Shown: one piece after another, positions 1 through 8,786 of the stretch
Numbering within the stretch: position 1 is the stretch's first letter
Layout of the letters: each line of letters starts with the position of its first letter
NCBI GenBank assembly: GCA_937888955.1
Contig: CALAQW010000132.1
Coordinates: 1 to 43,486, forward strand
DNA length: 43,486 bases
Direction: 5' to 3'
From: an uncultured Alphaproteobacteria bacterium
GTDB taxonomy: Bacteria; Pseudomonadota; Alphaproteobacteria; UBA11222
Translations under genes and position numbers: made by a program
Notes under the pieces: generated by a model
Database searches by the model: none
The model's input: the letters and a program-made list of their open reading frames with translations, nothing else
What the model was told of the DNA's origin: nothing

Positions 1-410
1 GACTGGAAGCCTATGCGGAGGATGAGCGGTTTTCGACCAAGCTCGGCCGGCGCAAGAACTCGGTCGAACTCGTCGCACTGCTCGATGAGACATTCGCGCG
101 GAAAACACTTGCCGAATGGGGCAAAATTCTGGATGCGGCCGACCTTGTCTGGGCGCCGGTTCAGACAAGCGCGCAGGTGGTCGAGGATCCACAGGCAGAA
201 GCCGCGGGCGCATTTGTCGAGGTCACCCGCGATAACGGGCAGGTTTATAAGTCGGTGGCAACGCCGGTTCGCTTCCATGACGGGGAAGACGCGCATCCGC
301 GCGGCGATACCCCCGGCTTCGGACAACATACCCGCGAAGTGCTGAGCGAACTTGGCTATAGCGAAGAAGAGCTTGCCACGTTGGCTGAAAAGGGTGTCAT
401 CAACGCATAA
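1..410 (+). CDS. CaiB/BaiF family III CoA-transferase, C-terminal part
   Basis: The frame is open from base 3 to a TAA at 408-410, giving the last 135 residues of a larger protein whose start lies outside the window. The fragment carries family III CoA-transferase C-terminal signatures: a DERF segment, the NxxELxxLLxxxFAxxTxxEW block, the VWAPVQT segment and a PGFGQHTREVL motif near the end, followed by an acidic EEE stretch. These enzymes move CoA between acyl-CoA thioesters and free carboxylates, typically in carnitine, bile-acid, formate/oxalate or dicarboxylate metabolism. The substrate cannot be told from the C-terminus. It sits 59 bp ahead of a flavin monooxygenase on the same strand, so co-transcription is possible. 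The 5' truncation is a window edge, not a mutation. Confidence 0.85.
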   Translation, partial: LEAYAEDERFSTKLGRRKNSVELVALLDETFARKTLAEWGKILDAADLVWAPVQTSAQVVEDPQAEAAGAFVEVTRDNGQVYKSVATPVRFHDGEDAHPRGDTPGFGQHTREVLSELGYSEEELATLAEKGVINA

Positions 411-469
411 ATCCGCAAATAACGCCCCAGCAAATAAGGGGGCGATCACCAAGAAACGGGAGAAGACAC

Positions 470-1564
470 ATGCAAGTCGGAATGGCCGCAATCTTTCAGA
501 ATACCTACAAGCATACGACAGACAGGGACGTCTATAAGAACGATCTGCGTTTTGCCTGCATGGCCGAACCGCTGGGTTTTGATTCTGTATGGGGGGTGGA
601 ACATCACTTCACCGATTACACCATGTGCCCCGATGTCTTTCAGTTTCTGGCCTATATGGCGGGCAAGACCGAGAAGATTCAGATCGGCTCGATGGTCTGC
701 GTTCTGCCCTGGCACGATCCGCTGCGCGTCGCCGAGGAAATTTCACAGCTTGACCATCTGAGTGACGGGCGGCTTATCCTGGGGATCGGGCGCGGTGCGG
801 GCAAGGTGGAATTTGACGGCTTCCGCCAGTCGATGGAGGACAGCCGGCCGCGCTTTGTCGAATATGCCGAGATGGTGCTTGAGGGCCTTGAAGCGGGCTA
901 TTGCGAATATGACGGCAAATTCGCGCAGCAGCCGCGCGTGCCGATTCGTCCCGAACCTTTCAAGAGCTTCAAGGGGCGCACCTTTGCTGCCGCCGTTTCC
1001 CCCGAATCGGTGCCGATCATGGCAAAGCTCGGGGTCGGACTGCTGATCATCCCGCAAAAGCCCTGGGAGCATGTGGAAAAAGAGGTTGGCGAATATCGCA
1101 AGCAGTTCATCAAGGTCCATGGCCATGACGCGCCGCCGCCGATCGTCGCGGGCTGGACCTTCTGCGACGAGGATGAAGGCCGCGCCCGCGAGATGGCGGA
1201 AAAATATATCGGCGGCTACTGGCAGACCGTGCTCGACCATTACCAGTTCCATGGCGATCATCTGAAAGACATGAAGGGCTATGAATATTATGGCGGCATG
1301 TCGGACAATATCGCCCGGCACGGCAAGCAGGGGGCTATCGACTTCTTCATGGAGCTGCAAATCTGGGGCACGCCCGAGCAGTGCTACAACCGCATCGTGG
1401 AAAATGCGAATCGGCTGGGCTCGGACGCTTTCTCCGGCGTCTTTTCCTATGCCGGAATGCCCTGGGAGATGGCGGAAGCCAACATGAAACTGTTCGCCAA
1501 AGAAGTGATGCCCGAGCTCAAAAAGCTTGCCCCGGTGTCCGAGCGGATCAAGCTTGCAAGCTAA
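470..1564 (+). CDS. LLM-class flavin-dependent oxidoreductase (luciferase-like monooxygenase)
   Basis: This 364-residue protein has the bacterial luciferase TIM-barrel pattern. It shows an N-terminal GFDSVWGVEHHF block near residue 40, then ISQLDHLSDGRLILGIGRG around residues 90-110, a central AAVSPESVPIMAKLG segment, and a C-terminal GTPEQC motif before a GSDAFSGVFSYAGMPW region. Members use reduced FMN or F420 supplied by a separate reductase to oxidise an organic substrate with O2. The two adjacent His after the VWGVE motif fit the alkanal-monooxygenase-like subgroup. The ATG at 470 is preceded by a GGGAG ribosome site. A CoA-transferase precedes it and a strong hairpin terminator follows, so the pair may form a short catabolic operon. 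The substrate is unknown. Confidence 0.88.
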   Translation: MQVGMAAIFQNTYKHTTDRDVYKNDLRFACMAEPLGFDSVWGVEHHFTDYTMCPDVFQFLAYMAGKTEKIQIGSMVCVLPWHDPLRVAEEISQLDHLSDGRLILGIGRGAGKVEFDGFRQSMEDSRPRFVEYAEMVLEGLEAGYCEYDGKFAQQPRVPIRPEPFKSFKGRTFAAAVSPESVPIMAKLGVGLLIIPQKPWEHVEKEVGEYRKQFIKVHGHDAPPPIVAGWTFCDEDEGRAREMAEKYIGGYWQTVLDHYQFHGDHLKDMKGYEYYGGMSDNIARHGKQGAIDFFMELQIWGTPEQCYNRIVENANRLGSDAFSGVFSYAGMPWEMAEANMKLFAKEVMPELKKLAPVSERIKLAS

Positions 1565-2027
1565 CCAATCCCTTGCCGTGCGGCACATTTCGGCGCCGCA
1601 CGGTTTGTTCCCGGAAGCTGAAAATATCCTGACCGACAGCCTGGCGGGATAGTTTGGCGGGCGGCGAATTGCATCCGCAGACTGCCCGGCCGTCCCATCC
1701 CGTCACCATGTCAAATTTTGCCCGACCGCCCTTGAAAATGGTCTCGGGATAATACGCCTTGCTGATCGCCATCATTGCAGCTTATTGTATTAACTAGTCA
1801 TATTTGAGTATTAGATTGACTGGGGATGCGGGAGTGCAACGTGATGGTGACTTATCTGCGCGCTATGCGGGTCGCGCGGGTGGAACTGGCACCATTTTCC
1901 GATAGCGTTTCCTGCGATACCTCACCGGAGGGGACTAACGTTATTTTCGTTAGGCGCGGCGAAGTTCGCGTGCAGAACTGTGAGAATTTCGCAGTGATGG
2001 CAACGCGGAAAAACAGAGGGCAAGAAA
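1565..2027. other. 463-bp gap with a possible promoter and no convincing gene
   Basis: After the terminator at 1576-1610 nothing recognisable is coded. A sigma-70-like pair TTGTAT (1785-1790) and TATTAG (1809-1814) with an 18-bp spacer could drive the downstream propeller gene, leaving a leader of about 200 nt. A 71-codon open frame (1826-2041) overlaps the next start and resembles no family I know. A short dyad, CTAACG at 1935-1940 and CGTTAG at 1948-1953, lies in the leader. The local base composition is more AT-rich around 1780-1820 than in the flanking genes, as expected for a promoter. Confidence 0.45.
1576..1610 (+). terminator. Rho-independent terminator after the flavin monooxygenase
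   Basis: A perfect 9-bp stem (CCGTGCGGC at 1576-1584 with GCCGCACGG at 1595-1603) encloses a 10-nt loop and is followed by TTTGTTC. It starts 12 bp after the stop codon of the upstream gene, the expected place for intrinsic termination. Confidence 0.75.
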
Positions 2028-2951
2028 ATGCTCCGTTTTGATGTTTATTCGTGGTTTCCAGGGGACAGCCCGGTCTGTATTTCCCCGGGCGATGGCTGCT
2101 ATTTTCAATCCAGCATTCATCCCGATGGCGATCATGCGCTTTTTTGGGGAGGGGCAAACGGTCCGGCGCGCATCTGGCGCGCCGACCTTGACGGCAATAG
2201 CTGCGAACCGCTGACGCCAGCCGATACAGGGGCGCGACATCCTTCCTATTGCGCGAATGGCCAACGGATCGTGTTCGTATCAAGCCGGGCAGCGAAGCAG
2301 CAACCCGAGCTTGTGGAAGTGATTTTCGGCTACAATACCTCCGGTGCGCCGCGCCGCGATTTGATGCTGCATATTTTCTCCATGAAGCCCGATGGCTCGG
2401 ATGTGCAGCAAATCACCGAAGGCCCGGTGCAGGATCAGCGCCCGACCCTGAGCCCGGATGGGCAACAGGTCTGCTTTGTTTCAATTCGCGGCGGCAGCTT
2501 CGGCTTATGGATTGCCGCTGTTGATGGCAGCCACCAGCCCCGAAAACTTGAAACACCGGTACCCGTTTATCGGCCTGTCTGGTCACAGGACGGGGAACGG
2601 ATTTACGGTTTTACAGTCGTCAAGGGCGACCGGCATCAGGTCGGCTGGGTCTCCCCCAGAGACGGCAGTTGGCATCCGCTTGAAAATGATGATGAGGGGT
2701 CAACGCATGGCCCGTTTCCCGACCCTTGCGGCGAAAATCTGCTCATTCATTCAAATCGCCACGGACGCTGGTCGATGTATGAATTGCCGCTGGACGGGCA
2801 TACGCCACCGCGCCGGCTCATTCCCCCCGGATTTGAAAATGCGCTTTGCGTTCACCCGACCCGCGCAAAAAACGGGGCAATGACATTTGATTCAATCCCT
2901 GACGGATCCTGGGCACAGTATAACCAGCATAATCGCAGCTTGAATTACTAG
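2028..2951 (+). CDS. TolB-like WD40/PD40 beta-propeller protein
   Basis: The 307-residue product contains about five repeats of the PD40 propeller type, each with a SPDG- or DG-like turn followed by a hydrophobic strand and an LxxxDG turn: IHPDGDHALFW, CANGQRIVFVSSR, SPDGQQVCFVS, SQDGERIYGF and PCGENLLIHSNRHGRW. This is the fold of the C-terminal domain of TolB and of prolyl-oligopeptidase propellers. There is no signal peptide and no catalytic or N-terminal TolB domain, so a cytoplasmic binding or scaffold role is more likely than Tol-Pal function. The ATG has a GAGGGC site 8 bp upstream. It faces the DUF983 gene tail to tail with only 12 bp between stops. The specific function is unknown. 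Confidence 0.7.
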   Translation: MLRFDVYSWFPGDSPVCISPGDGCYFQSSIHPDGDHALFWGGANGPARIWRADLDGNSCEPLTPADTGARHPSYCANGQRIVFVSSRAAKQQPELVEVIFGYNTSGAPRRDLMLHIFSMKPDGSDVQQITEGPVQDQRPTLSPDGQQVCFVSIRGGSFGLWIAAVDGSHQPRKLETPVPVYRPVWSQDGERIYGFTVVKGDRHQVGWVSPRDGSWHPLENDDEGSTHGPFPDPCGENLLIHSNRHGRWSMYELPLDGHTPPRRLIPPGFENALCVHPTRAKNGAMTFDSIPDGSWAQYNQHNRSLNY

Positions 2952-2963
2952 ACCGCGCCGCGC

Positions 2964-3425
2964 TTACGGATAGGGGTCCTGATCCGAAAAGCCATGCATC
3001 CGCAAGGCCCATTGCAGCCCCACAAGCGCCCCCTTGACCGAGGGCAATAACCCGATTGACAGCAACAGGGCGAGTGCAGGCCAACTCGCCCAATGCACCC
3101 ACATATCGGGGCTGAATTGCTTTTCGACAATCAACATCAGGGGGATGACGATATGGCCAACCAGAAACATCGTGAAATAGGGCGGACCATCATCCGCCTG
3201 CTGATGATGCAGAGACTCAGAACAGACAGCACACCGATCGAACACTTTAAGATAACGATGCAGCAGCCTGCCCCTGCCGCAAGCGGGACAACGCTTGCGA
3301 AAACCACGATATAGCGACGACCATACAGGCCGTGGCGAGGCGAGTTCCGTTACAAAACTACCGCTGCCAAAGTCGCTCGGGCTGCAAGGTGCGCAACCAT
3401 TTTGAAAATCCTGCTTTGAAGTCAT
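2964..3425 (-). CDS. DUF983 family zinc-ribbon membrane protein
   Basis: This 153-residue protein has the DUF983 layout: RGFRKRCPACGRGRL, a second CxxC (CAVC), the HQQADDGPPYFTMFLVGHI block, and two hydrophobic helices (VGHIVIPLMLIV and WPALALLLSIGLLPSVKGALVG). The CxxC pairs suggest a cytoplasmic zinc ribbon ahead of a two-helix membrane anchor. The biochemical role of DUF983 is not established. In many alphaproteobacteria it sits downstream of rnr, as here (211 bp after it). About 40 residues precede the conserved core, longer than usual, and no good ribosome site was seen at the ATG, so the start is less certain than the identity. Confidence 0.85.
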   Translation of the reverse strand: MTSKQDFQNGCAPCSPSDFGSGSFVTELASPRPVWSSLYRGFRKRCPACGRGRLLHRYLKVFDRCAVCSESLHHQQADDGPPYFTMFLVGHIVIPLMLIVEKQFSPDMWVHWASWPALALLLSIGLLPSVKGALVGLQWALRMHGFSDQDPYP

Positions 3426-3501
3426 TCGTTAAATTCTATTGCTGGAATTTAAATCCGTAGGCGGCATTCCACCGGCTTATGACACCATTCCACATGGTTT
3501 A

Positions 3502-3537
3502 GTCACCTGTCATCACTGTCACCTATAGACAGGTGGC
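3502..3537. promoter_or_regulatory. Inverted and repeated GTCACCT element between rnr and DUF983
   Basis: CACCTGTC at 3504-3511 pairs exactly with GACAGGTG at 3528-3535. Within the 16-nt spacer GTCACCT (3502-3508) recurs at 3518-3524. The arrangement resembles a multi-half-site operator more than a terminator because no T-run follows on either strand. The rest of 3426-3636 holds no gene I can recognise. Confidence 0.35.
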
Positions 3538-3636
3538 ACTATAAATGCGCTTGATTGCCAATAGATACAACAGGCGGATTGTCGCATAGCCGGCCGCCTG
3601 CGCCGCCACACCGACATTCCAGATACGCTCGATCAA

Positions 3637-5934
3637 TCAGCGCTTGCGCGCCTTTTTCTTTGATTTGCGCGGCGGCAACTTTGTCTTTGGCTTACCGGCA
3701 CGCACGCGCTGCTTGCCGCGCGGCGACTGGCGCACAGGCTGTGGCCGGCTTGTCGCTTCGACTGACAGAAGCTCAAACCGCAAGCCGCCGGTCACCGGCA
3801 CCGCCTCGAGAAGCCGCACTGTGACCGCATCGCCCAGATGATAGAATTTCCCTGTGCGGCGCCCCACAAGCGCGTGCAACGCCTCGTCATGATCGTAATA
3901 ATCATCCCCAAGGCTTGCGATCGGCACAAGACCATCCGCGCCGGTTTCATCCAGACTGACGAACAGGCCAAAGCGGGTGACCCCGGAAATCACACCCTCG
4001 AATTCCGCCCCGACCCGATCGGACAGATATGCGGCAAGATAGCGATCGGCGCTGTCGCGTTCCGCCGCCATGGAACGCCGCTCATGGGCGGAAATCTGTT
4101 CGCCTGTTTCTTTCAGGGCCGCCATGTCCTGGGCCGCCGGCAAGCCGTCATCACCGAACTTGCAGGCCCGGATCAGCCCGCGATGCACAAGGATATCGGC
4201 ATAGCGGCGAATAGGTGAGGTGAAATGCGCGTAACGCGGCAAGGCAAGCCCGAAATGGCCGTGATTTTCGGGGCTGTAATGCGCCTGACTTTGCGCGCGC
4301 AAAATCACCTGATTGATGACATGCGCATGTTCAGTTTCCGCCGCTTTTGCAAGTATACGATTGAAAATTTCCGGCGTCAGCAATTGTCCGCGCGCCAGCT
4401 CATAGCCCATCGATTTCAGGAATTCCCGCAAGCTTTCGAGTTTTTCCAGCGCCGGCTCCTCATGCACCCGGTACATGCAGGGAACGTGATGCCGTTCAAG
4501 CTCCTCTGCGGCGCAGACATTGGCGGCGATCATGAATTCCTCGATCAGCTGATGCGCATCGAGCCGCCGGGCAACCGCAATGGATGCCACGTGACCATCC
4601 TCATCAAGCTGAATGCGCCGCTCGGGCAGGTCGAGTGCCAGCGGGTGCCGTGCATCGCGTGCTTTGGCAAGCGCGCGATAGGCCCCGTAAAGGGGCGCGA
4701 TCACCGTCTCATATAGCGGCGCGGTTACCGCATCCGGCGCACCATCCTCGGCCGCCTGAACCTGCGCATAGGTCAGGCTTGCGCGCGACCGGATCAGTGA
4801 ACGGATGAATTTATGCCGCAACTTGTTGCCTGCCGCATCGAACACCATGCGCACCGCCATACAGGCGCGATCCTCACCCTCATGCAGCGAACAGAGACCG
4901 CCAGACAACGCCTCGGGCAACATCGGCACCACCCGGTCGGGAAAATAGGTGGAGTTGCCGCGCTTGAGCGCTTCGCGATCCAGCACCGAGCCGGGTTTCA
5001 CGAAACAGGCGACATCGGCAATTGCCACATACACCACCCATCCGCCGGGATTGTCGGGGTTCTGATCGGCTTCCGCCCAGACCGCATCATCATGGTCACG
5101 CGCATCGGCGGGGTCGATTGTGGCAAAAGGAAATTCGCGGAGATCCGTGCGTGCGCCAAGCTCCGGCGGGCGGGCGGATTGCGCCGCTTCAAGCGCCGCC
5201 TCGCTGAATTCCACAGGAATGCCATGCTCGTAAATCGCGATCAGGCTGACCGCACGCGCATCCGCGACCGAACCCAGCTTGTCGATAACCTTGCCGCGCC
5301 GCAAACCGCCCCCCCGGCCCGATGATTCCAGCGTCACCAGAACCAGCTCGCCCGAGCGGGCACCTTGCGCGTCCTCATGCGCGACGGCGATCTCCTCGCG
5401 CCCCTTTTCGACCGGCTGCACCCGGCCGTCACGGCCAACCCGCTGGTAAACACCGAGAATTTTGCGTGCACCGTCGGTGATGCTGAGCCGGCGCATGACG
5501 GTGGCAAGATAACCGTCTTCGGCGGGGCTGAGGCGGGCAAGCACCCGATCGCCGACGCCAACTGGCTGCCCCGTCTGACGCGCGTCGCCTGCAATCACGA
5601 TTTGCGGCGGCGGTACACGGCGGCGCCAACGCAGCGGAACCGCCAACAATTCGCCGTCAATGTCCTGACCGGTAATTTCAAGCACGGTGACAGACGGCAA
5701 CCCACCTTTTTCCTCGGCGGCCCCCCGCCGGGCGGGTCGCGGACCCAATTCGCCAGCCTCACGCATGTCAACCAACAGTTTCTTGAGTGCCACGCGGTCG
5801 GCCCCGGTAATATTGAAGGCGCGGGCAATTTCGCGCCGCCCGACCCGTGTCGGGCTTTCCTCAACAAATTTCCGAATATCCGCCTTGCTCGGCAATTTCG
5901 ATGCCTTGCCGCGGCGTCCCGGACGCTTGCTCAA
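3637..5934 (-). CDS. rnr: Ribonuclease R (RNB-family 3'-5' exoribonuclease)
   Basis: The 765-residue product has the full RNase R order: a basic N-terminus, a winged-helix segment (about 15-65), cold-shock OB folds (about 80-225), the RNB catalytic domain with the IDPADARDHDDA motif near residues 273-284 that supplies the Mg2+-binding aspartates, an S1 domain (about 645-715) and a Lys/Arg-rich tail. It degrades structured RNA processively and takes part in mRNA, rRNA and tmRNA quality control in the cytoplasm. It begins with TTG at 5934-5932, and that codon overlaps the TGA of topA (5933-5931), which points to translational coupling. No frameshift or missing catalytic residue was seen. Confidence 0.95.
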   Translation of the reverse strand: MSKRPGRRGKASKLPSKADIRKFVEESPTRVGRREIARAFNITGADRVALKKLLVDMREAGELGPRPARRGAAEEKGGLPSVTVLEITGQDIDGELLAVPLRWRRRVPPPQIVIAGDARQTGQPVGVGDRVLARLSPAEDGYLATVMRRLSITDGARKILGVYQRVGRDGRVQPVEKGREEIAVAHEDAQGARSGELVLVTLESSGRGGGLRRGKVIDKLGSVADARAVSLIAIYEHGIPVEFSEAALEAAQSARPPELGARTDLREFPFATIDPADARDHDDAVWAEADQNPDNPGGWVVYVAIADVACFVKPGSVLDREALKRGNSTYFPDRVVPMLPEALSGGLCSLHEGEDRACMAVRMVFDAAGNKLRHKFIRSLIRSRASLTYAQVQAAEDGAPDAVTAPLYETVIAPLYGAYRALAKARDARHPLALDLPERRIQLDEDGHVASIAVARRLDAHQLIEEFMIAANVCAAEELERHHVPCMYRVHEEPALEKLESLREFLKSMGYELARGQLLTPEIFNRILAKAAETEHAHVINQVILRAQSQAHYSPENHGHFGLALPRYAHFTSPIRRYADILVHRGLIRACKFGDDGLPAAQDMAALKETGEQISAHERRSMAAERDSADRYLAAYLSDRVGAEFEGVISGVTRFGLFVSLDETGADGLVPIASLGDDYYDHDEALHALVGRRTGKFYHLGDAVTVRLLEAVPVTGGLRFELLSVEATSRPQPVRQSPRGKQRVRAGKPKTKLPPRKSKKKARKR

Positions 5935-8600
5935 GAGGACGGGTCCTCCGCCACATCAGCACCTGCGTCGCCTTTCTTGGCCGGTTTCTTTTTCGCCGTG
6001 CTTTTCTTGGCCGCAGGCTTTTTGGCCGCAGCGCTTTTTGCCGTACTTTTCTTCTTGGCCGGCTTTTTCTTGGCGGCAGCCTTCTTGCGCGGCCCCTTGG
6101 CTGCCTTGGCATTGACGAGCGCGATCGCCTCTTCCAGCGTCACCTCCTGCGGATCCTTGTCTTTGGGCAAGGTCGCATTGATTTTGTTCCATTTCACATA
6201 AGGTCCAAACCGGCCATCCATCACCCGGATCGGAGCCGCATCATCGGGATGTTCGCCAAGCTCCTTCAAGGCAGCCTGGCCGCGCCGCCCGCCCTTGCTC
6301 TTGGCTTCGGCAAGCACCGCCACCGCACGGTTGAGCCCGATATTGAACACTTCATTCCATTCGCCCAGATTGGCGTATTTCCCATCATGCCGGACATAGG
6401 GCCCATAGGGACCGATCGCGGCGGTAATCGGTTTGCCGGTCTCAGGGTGATCGCCAACCTCCCGTGGCAGGCTCAAAAGCTGCAATGCAAGCGGCAGATC
6501 CACGCTCTCGGGCTCCACCCCTTTTGGAATACCCGCGCGTTTTGGCTTGTCACCCTTCTCTTCGGGCTCGCCCAGTTGCAGGAACAGGCCGAACCGCCCC
6601 TTGCGCAGGGTAACGGGCAAGCCTGTTTCAGGATCTTCTCCAAGCAGCCTGGGGCCTGTATCGGCCTCGGGTGCATCACCCAATGTCGACATTTGCCGGG
6701 TATAATTGCATTCAGGATATTCAGAACAGCCGATAAAGGCGCCGAAACGTCCGACCTTGAGGCTCAGCTTGCCAGCCTCGCAGGCCGGGCAGCGGCGCGG
6801 ATCGACACCGGGTTCTGTTTCGGGGAAGACATGCGGACCCAGCACCTCATTCAGCTTGTCGAGGACTTGCGACACACGCAGATCGGAAATGCTTTCCACC
6901 GACAAGTTGAAATCGCGCCAGAATTCGCTCAATACCTGTTTCCAGGCAATCTTGCCTGCGGAAATTTCGTCAAGCTGCTCCTCAAGCGCGGCGGTGAAAT
7001 CATATTCCACATAGCGTGTGAAGAAACTTTCAAGGAACGCTGTGACAAGCCGCCCCTTATCCTCGGGCACAAAGCGCGACTTGTCCATGGTGACATAGGT
7101 ACGCTCGCGCAACACCGACAGGATGCTGGCATAGGTGGATGGCCGGCCGATGCCAAGCTCTTCCATGCGCTTCACAAGACTTGCTTCTGTAAAACGTGGC
7201 GGGGGTTCGGTAAAATGCTGATCGGGCCGGACCGCATCAAGCGCAAGCGCCTGTTTCGCGGCAACCCTGGGTAAGCGCCCGGCCTCCTCCTCATCGCCGC
7301 CGCCATCGTCGGTGCCTTCCTGATAAAGCTTCAGGAAACCATCAAACAACAGCACCGAACCGGTTGCCCGGAAGCCCACCTGATTGTCAGCCGAGGCAAT
7401 CTCGATTGTCGTCCGTTCAAGCCGGGCACTAGCCATCTGGCTTGCAATCGCGCGTTTCCAGATCAGCTCGTAAAGCCGCGCCTGATCTTTATCGAGGGTC
7501 GCTGCCACCTGCTTTGGCAAGCGCGCCATGTCTGTGGGCCGCACCGCCTCATGCGCTTCCTGCGCATTCTTGGCCTTGCTTGAATAGCTGCGCGCCTCCG
7601 CGGGCAGGTAATCCGCGCCATATTCACCGCCGATCACATCGCGGCAGGAGGTGATCGCCTCCTGCGCCATGCTCACACCATCGGTCCGCATATAGGTAAT
7701 CAGCCCGACCGTCTCCCCATCGATATCGACCCCTTCATACAGCCTTTGCGCCACCTGCATGGTGCGCGAAGCGCTGAAGCCGAGCTTGCGCGCCGCCTCC
7801 TGTTGCAAGGTCGATGTCGTGAAGGGCGGCTGCGGATGACGCTGCGTCGGTTTGCTTTCGACCTGCGCGACCGCATAGTCGCGCGTCAGGATGCGCGCCT
7901 TCGCCGCCTCGGCCGCGGCCGCTGATCCCAGCGTGAATTTCTCAACCTTCTGGCCATCAAGCCGGGTCAGCCTCGCGGTCAGTGGCTGACTACCGCCTGT
8001 GCCGAAATCGGCCTCCACCGTCCAGTATTCACGCGCGACGAAGGATTCGATTTCAAGTTCACGTTCGCAGATCAGCCGTAACGCCACCGATTGCACCCGC
8101 CCGGCCGAGCGTGAACCGGGCAGCTTGCGCCACAAGACAGGCGACAGGGTAAAGCCGACCAGATAGTCAAGCGCGCGCCGCGCCAGATAAGCCTCAACCA
8201 GCGCGGCATCGATCTCCCGCGGGTGCGCAATCGCATCGGTGATGGCGGTCTTGGTGATTTCGTTAAACACCACCCGCTGCACCTGTTTTTCCTGCAGCGC
8301 CTTCTTGTCTTTGAGAATCTGCAGCACATGCCAGGAGATCGCCTCCCCCTCACGATCAGGGTCGGTCGCGAGAATCAGGGTGTCGGCCTGTTTCGCGGCG
8401 CGGACGATTTCGGCCATCTGCTTCTTGCCGCGCTCGCCCACCTCCCAGACCATATCAAAATCGTCGTCGGGCTTGACCGAGCCATCCTTTGCAGGCAGAT
8501 CGCGGACATGCCCGTAGCTCGCCAGCACTTCATAGTCGCTGCCGAGATACTTATTGATGGTCTTTGCCTTTGCCGGCGATTCAACAATGACAAGTTTCAT
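5931..8600 (-). CDS. topA: DNA topoisomerase I
   Basis: The 889-residue type IA topoisomerase relaxes negative supercoils. It starts MKLVIVESPAKAKTI, the standard Toprim opening, with the ATDPDREGEA metal site around residues 78-87. The active-site Tyr303 lies in GLITYMRTDG. A four-cysteine zinc ribbon (CPAC...GCSEYPEC) follows the catalytic core. The tail is an extended Lys/Ala-rich region typical of alphaproteobacterial TopA. The frame is open 35 codons further upstream, but conservation places the start at 8600. It forms a coupled pair with rnr. The dprA gene that often precedes topA is absent, replaced by divergent tpiA. Confidence 0.96.
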   Translation of the reverse strand: MKLVIVESPAKAKTINKYLGSDYEVLASYGHVRDLPAKDGSVKPDDDFDMVWEVGERGKKQMAEIVRAAKQADTLILATDPDREGEAISWHVLQILKDKKALQEKQVQRVVFNEITKTAITDAIAHPREIDAALVEAYLARRALDYLVGFTLSPVLWRKLPGSRSAGRVQSVALRLICERELEIESFVAREYWTVEADFGTGGSQPLTARLTRLDGQKVEKFTLGSAAAAEAAKARILTRDYAVAQVESKPTQRHPQPPFTTSTLQQEAARKLGFSASRTMQVAQRLYEGVDIDGETVGLITYMRTDGVSMAQEAITSCRDVIGGEYGADYLPAEARSYSSKAKNAQEAHEAVRPTDMARLPKQVAATLDKDQARLYELIWKRAIASQMASARLERTTIEIASADNQVGFRATGSVLLFDGFLKLYQEGTDDGGGDEEEAGRLPRVAAKQALALDAVRPDQHFTEPPPRFTEASLVKRMEELGIGRPSTYASILSVLRERTYVTMDKSRFVPEDKGRLVTAFLESFFTRYVEYDFTAALEEQLDEISAGKIAWKQVLSEFWRDFNLSVESISDLRVSQVLDKLNEVLGPHVFPETEPGVDPRRCPACEAGKLSLKVGRFGAFIGCSEYPECNYTRQMSTLGDAPEADTGPRLLGEDPETGLPVTLRKGRFGLFLQLGEPEEKGDKPKRAGIPKGVEPESVDLPLALQLLSLPREVGDHPETGKPITAAIGPYGPYVRHDGKYANLGEWNEVFNIGLNRAVAVLAEAKSKGGRRGQAALKELGEHPDDAAPIRVMDGRFGPYVKWNKINATLPKDKDPQEVTLEEAIALVNAKAAKGPRKKAAAKKKPAKKKSTAKSAAAKKPAAKKSTAKKKPAKKGDAGADVAEDPSS

Positions 8601-8662
8601 ATCAGGCCAGTTGTGTCGATACGGGCTCGTGCGCGGCGAACCAGAAAACGCAAAACGTCCTG

Positions 8663-8745
8663 CAAATAGGTCAATAAGATGGCGCGAGTCAAACCCGCAA
8701 ACCAATCCATCGATTCTGACAACTGGTTTTAAGCAATGCTATTTG
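8663..8745. promoter_or_regulatory. Divergent promoter region for topA and tpiA
   Basis: For topA (minus strand) a TTGACT box (complement of 8687-8692) and a TATTTG box (complement of 8663-8668) are 18 bp apart. For tpiA (plus strand) CTGACA at 8716-8721 and TATTTG at 8740-8745 are also 18 bp apart. Both are sigma-70-like matches made by eye; neither -10 is perfect. Confidence 0.45.
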
Positions 8746-8786
8746 CTACATCACAGGAAGGTAAATAATTGTTCGAAGGCATTGAA

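Noticed and set aside
1548-1775. 75-codon minus-strand frame across the terminator
   Set aside because: It runs through the terminator hairpin and into the 3' end of the monooxygenase gene and matches no family.
5847-7274. Long open frame of 475 codons antisense to rnr and topA
   Set aside because: It is a mirror of the strongly coding opposite strand in GC-rich DNA, with no family resemblance and no ribosome site.
8660-8705. T-arm-like sequence upstream of topA on the minus strand
   Set aside because: It looked like the 3' end of a tRNA, but the T-loop lacks the invariant C and no acceptor or anticodon arm can be drawn in the space available.
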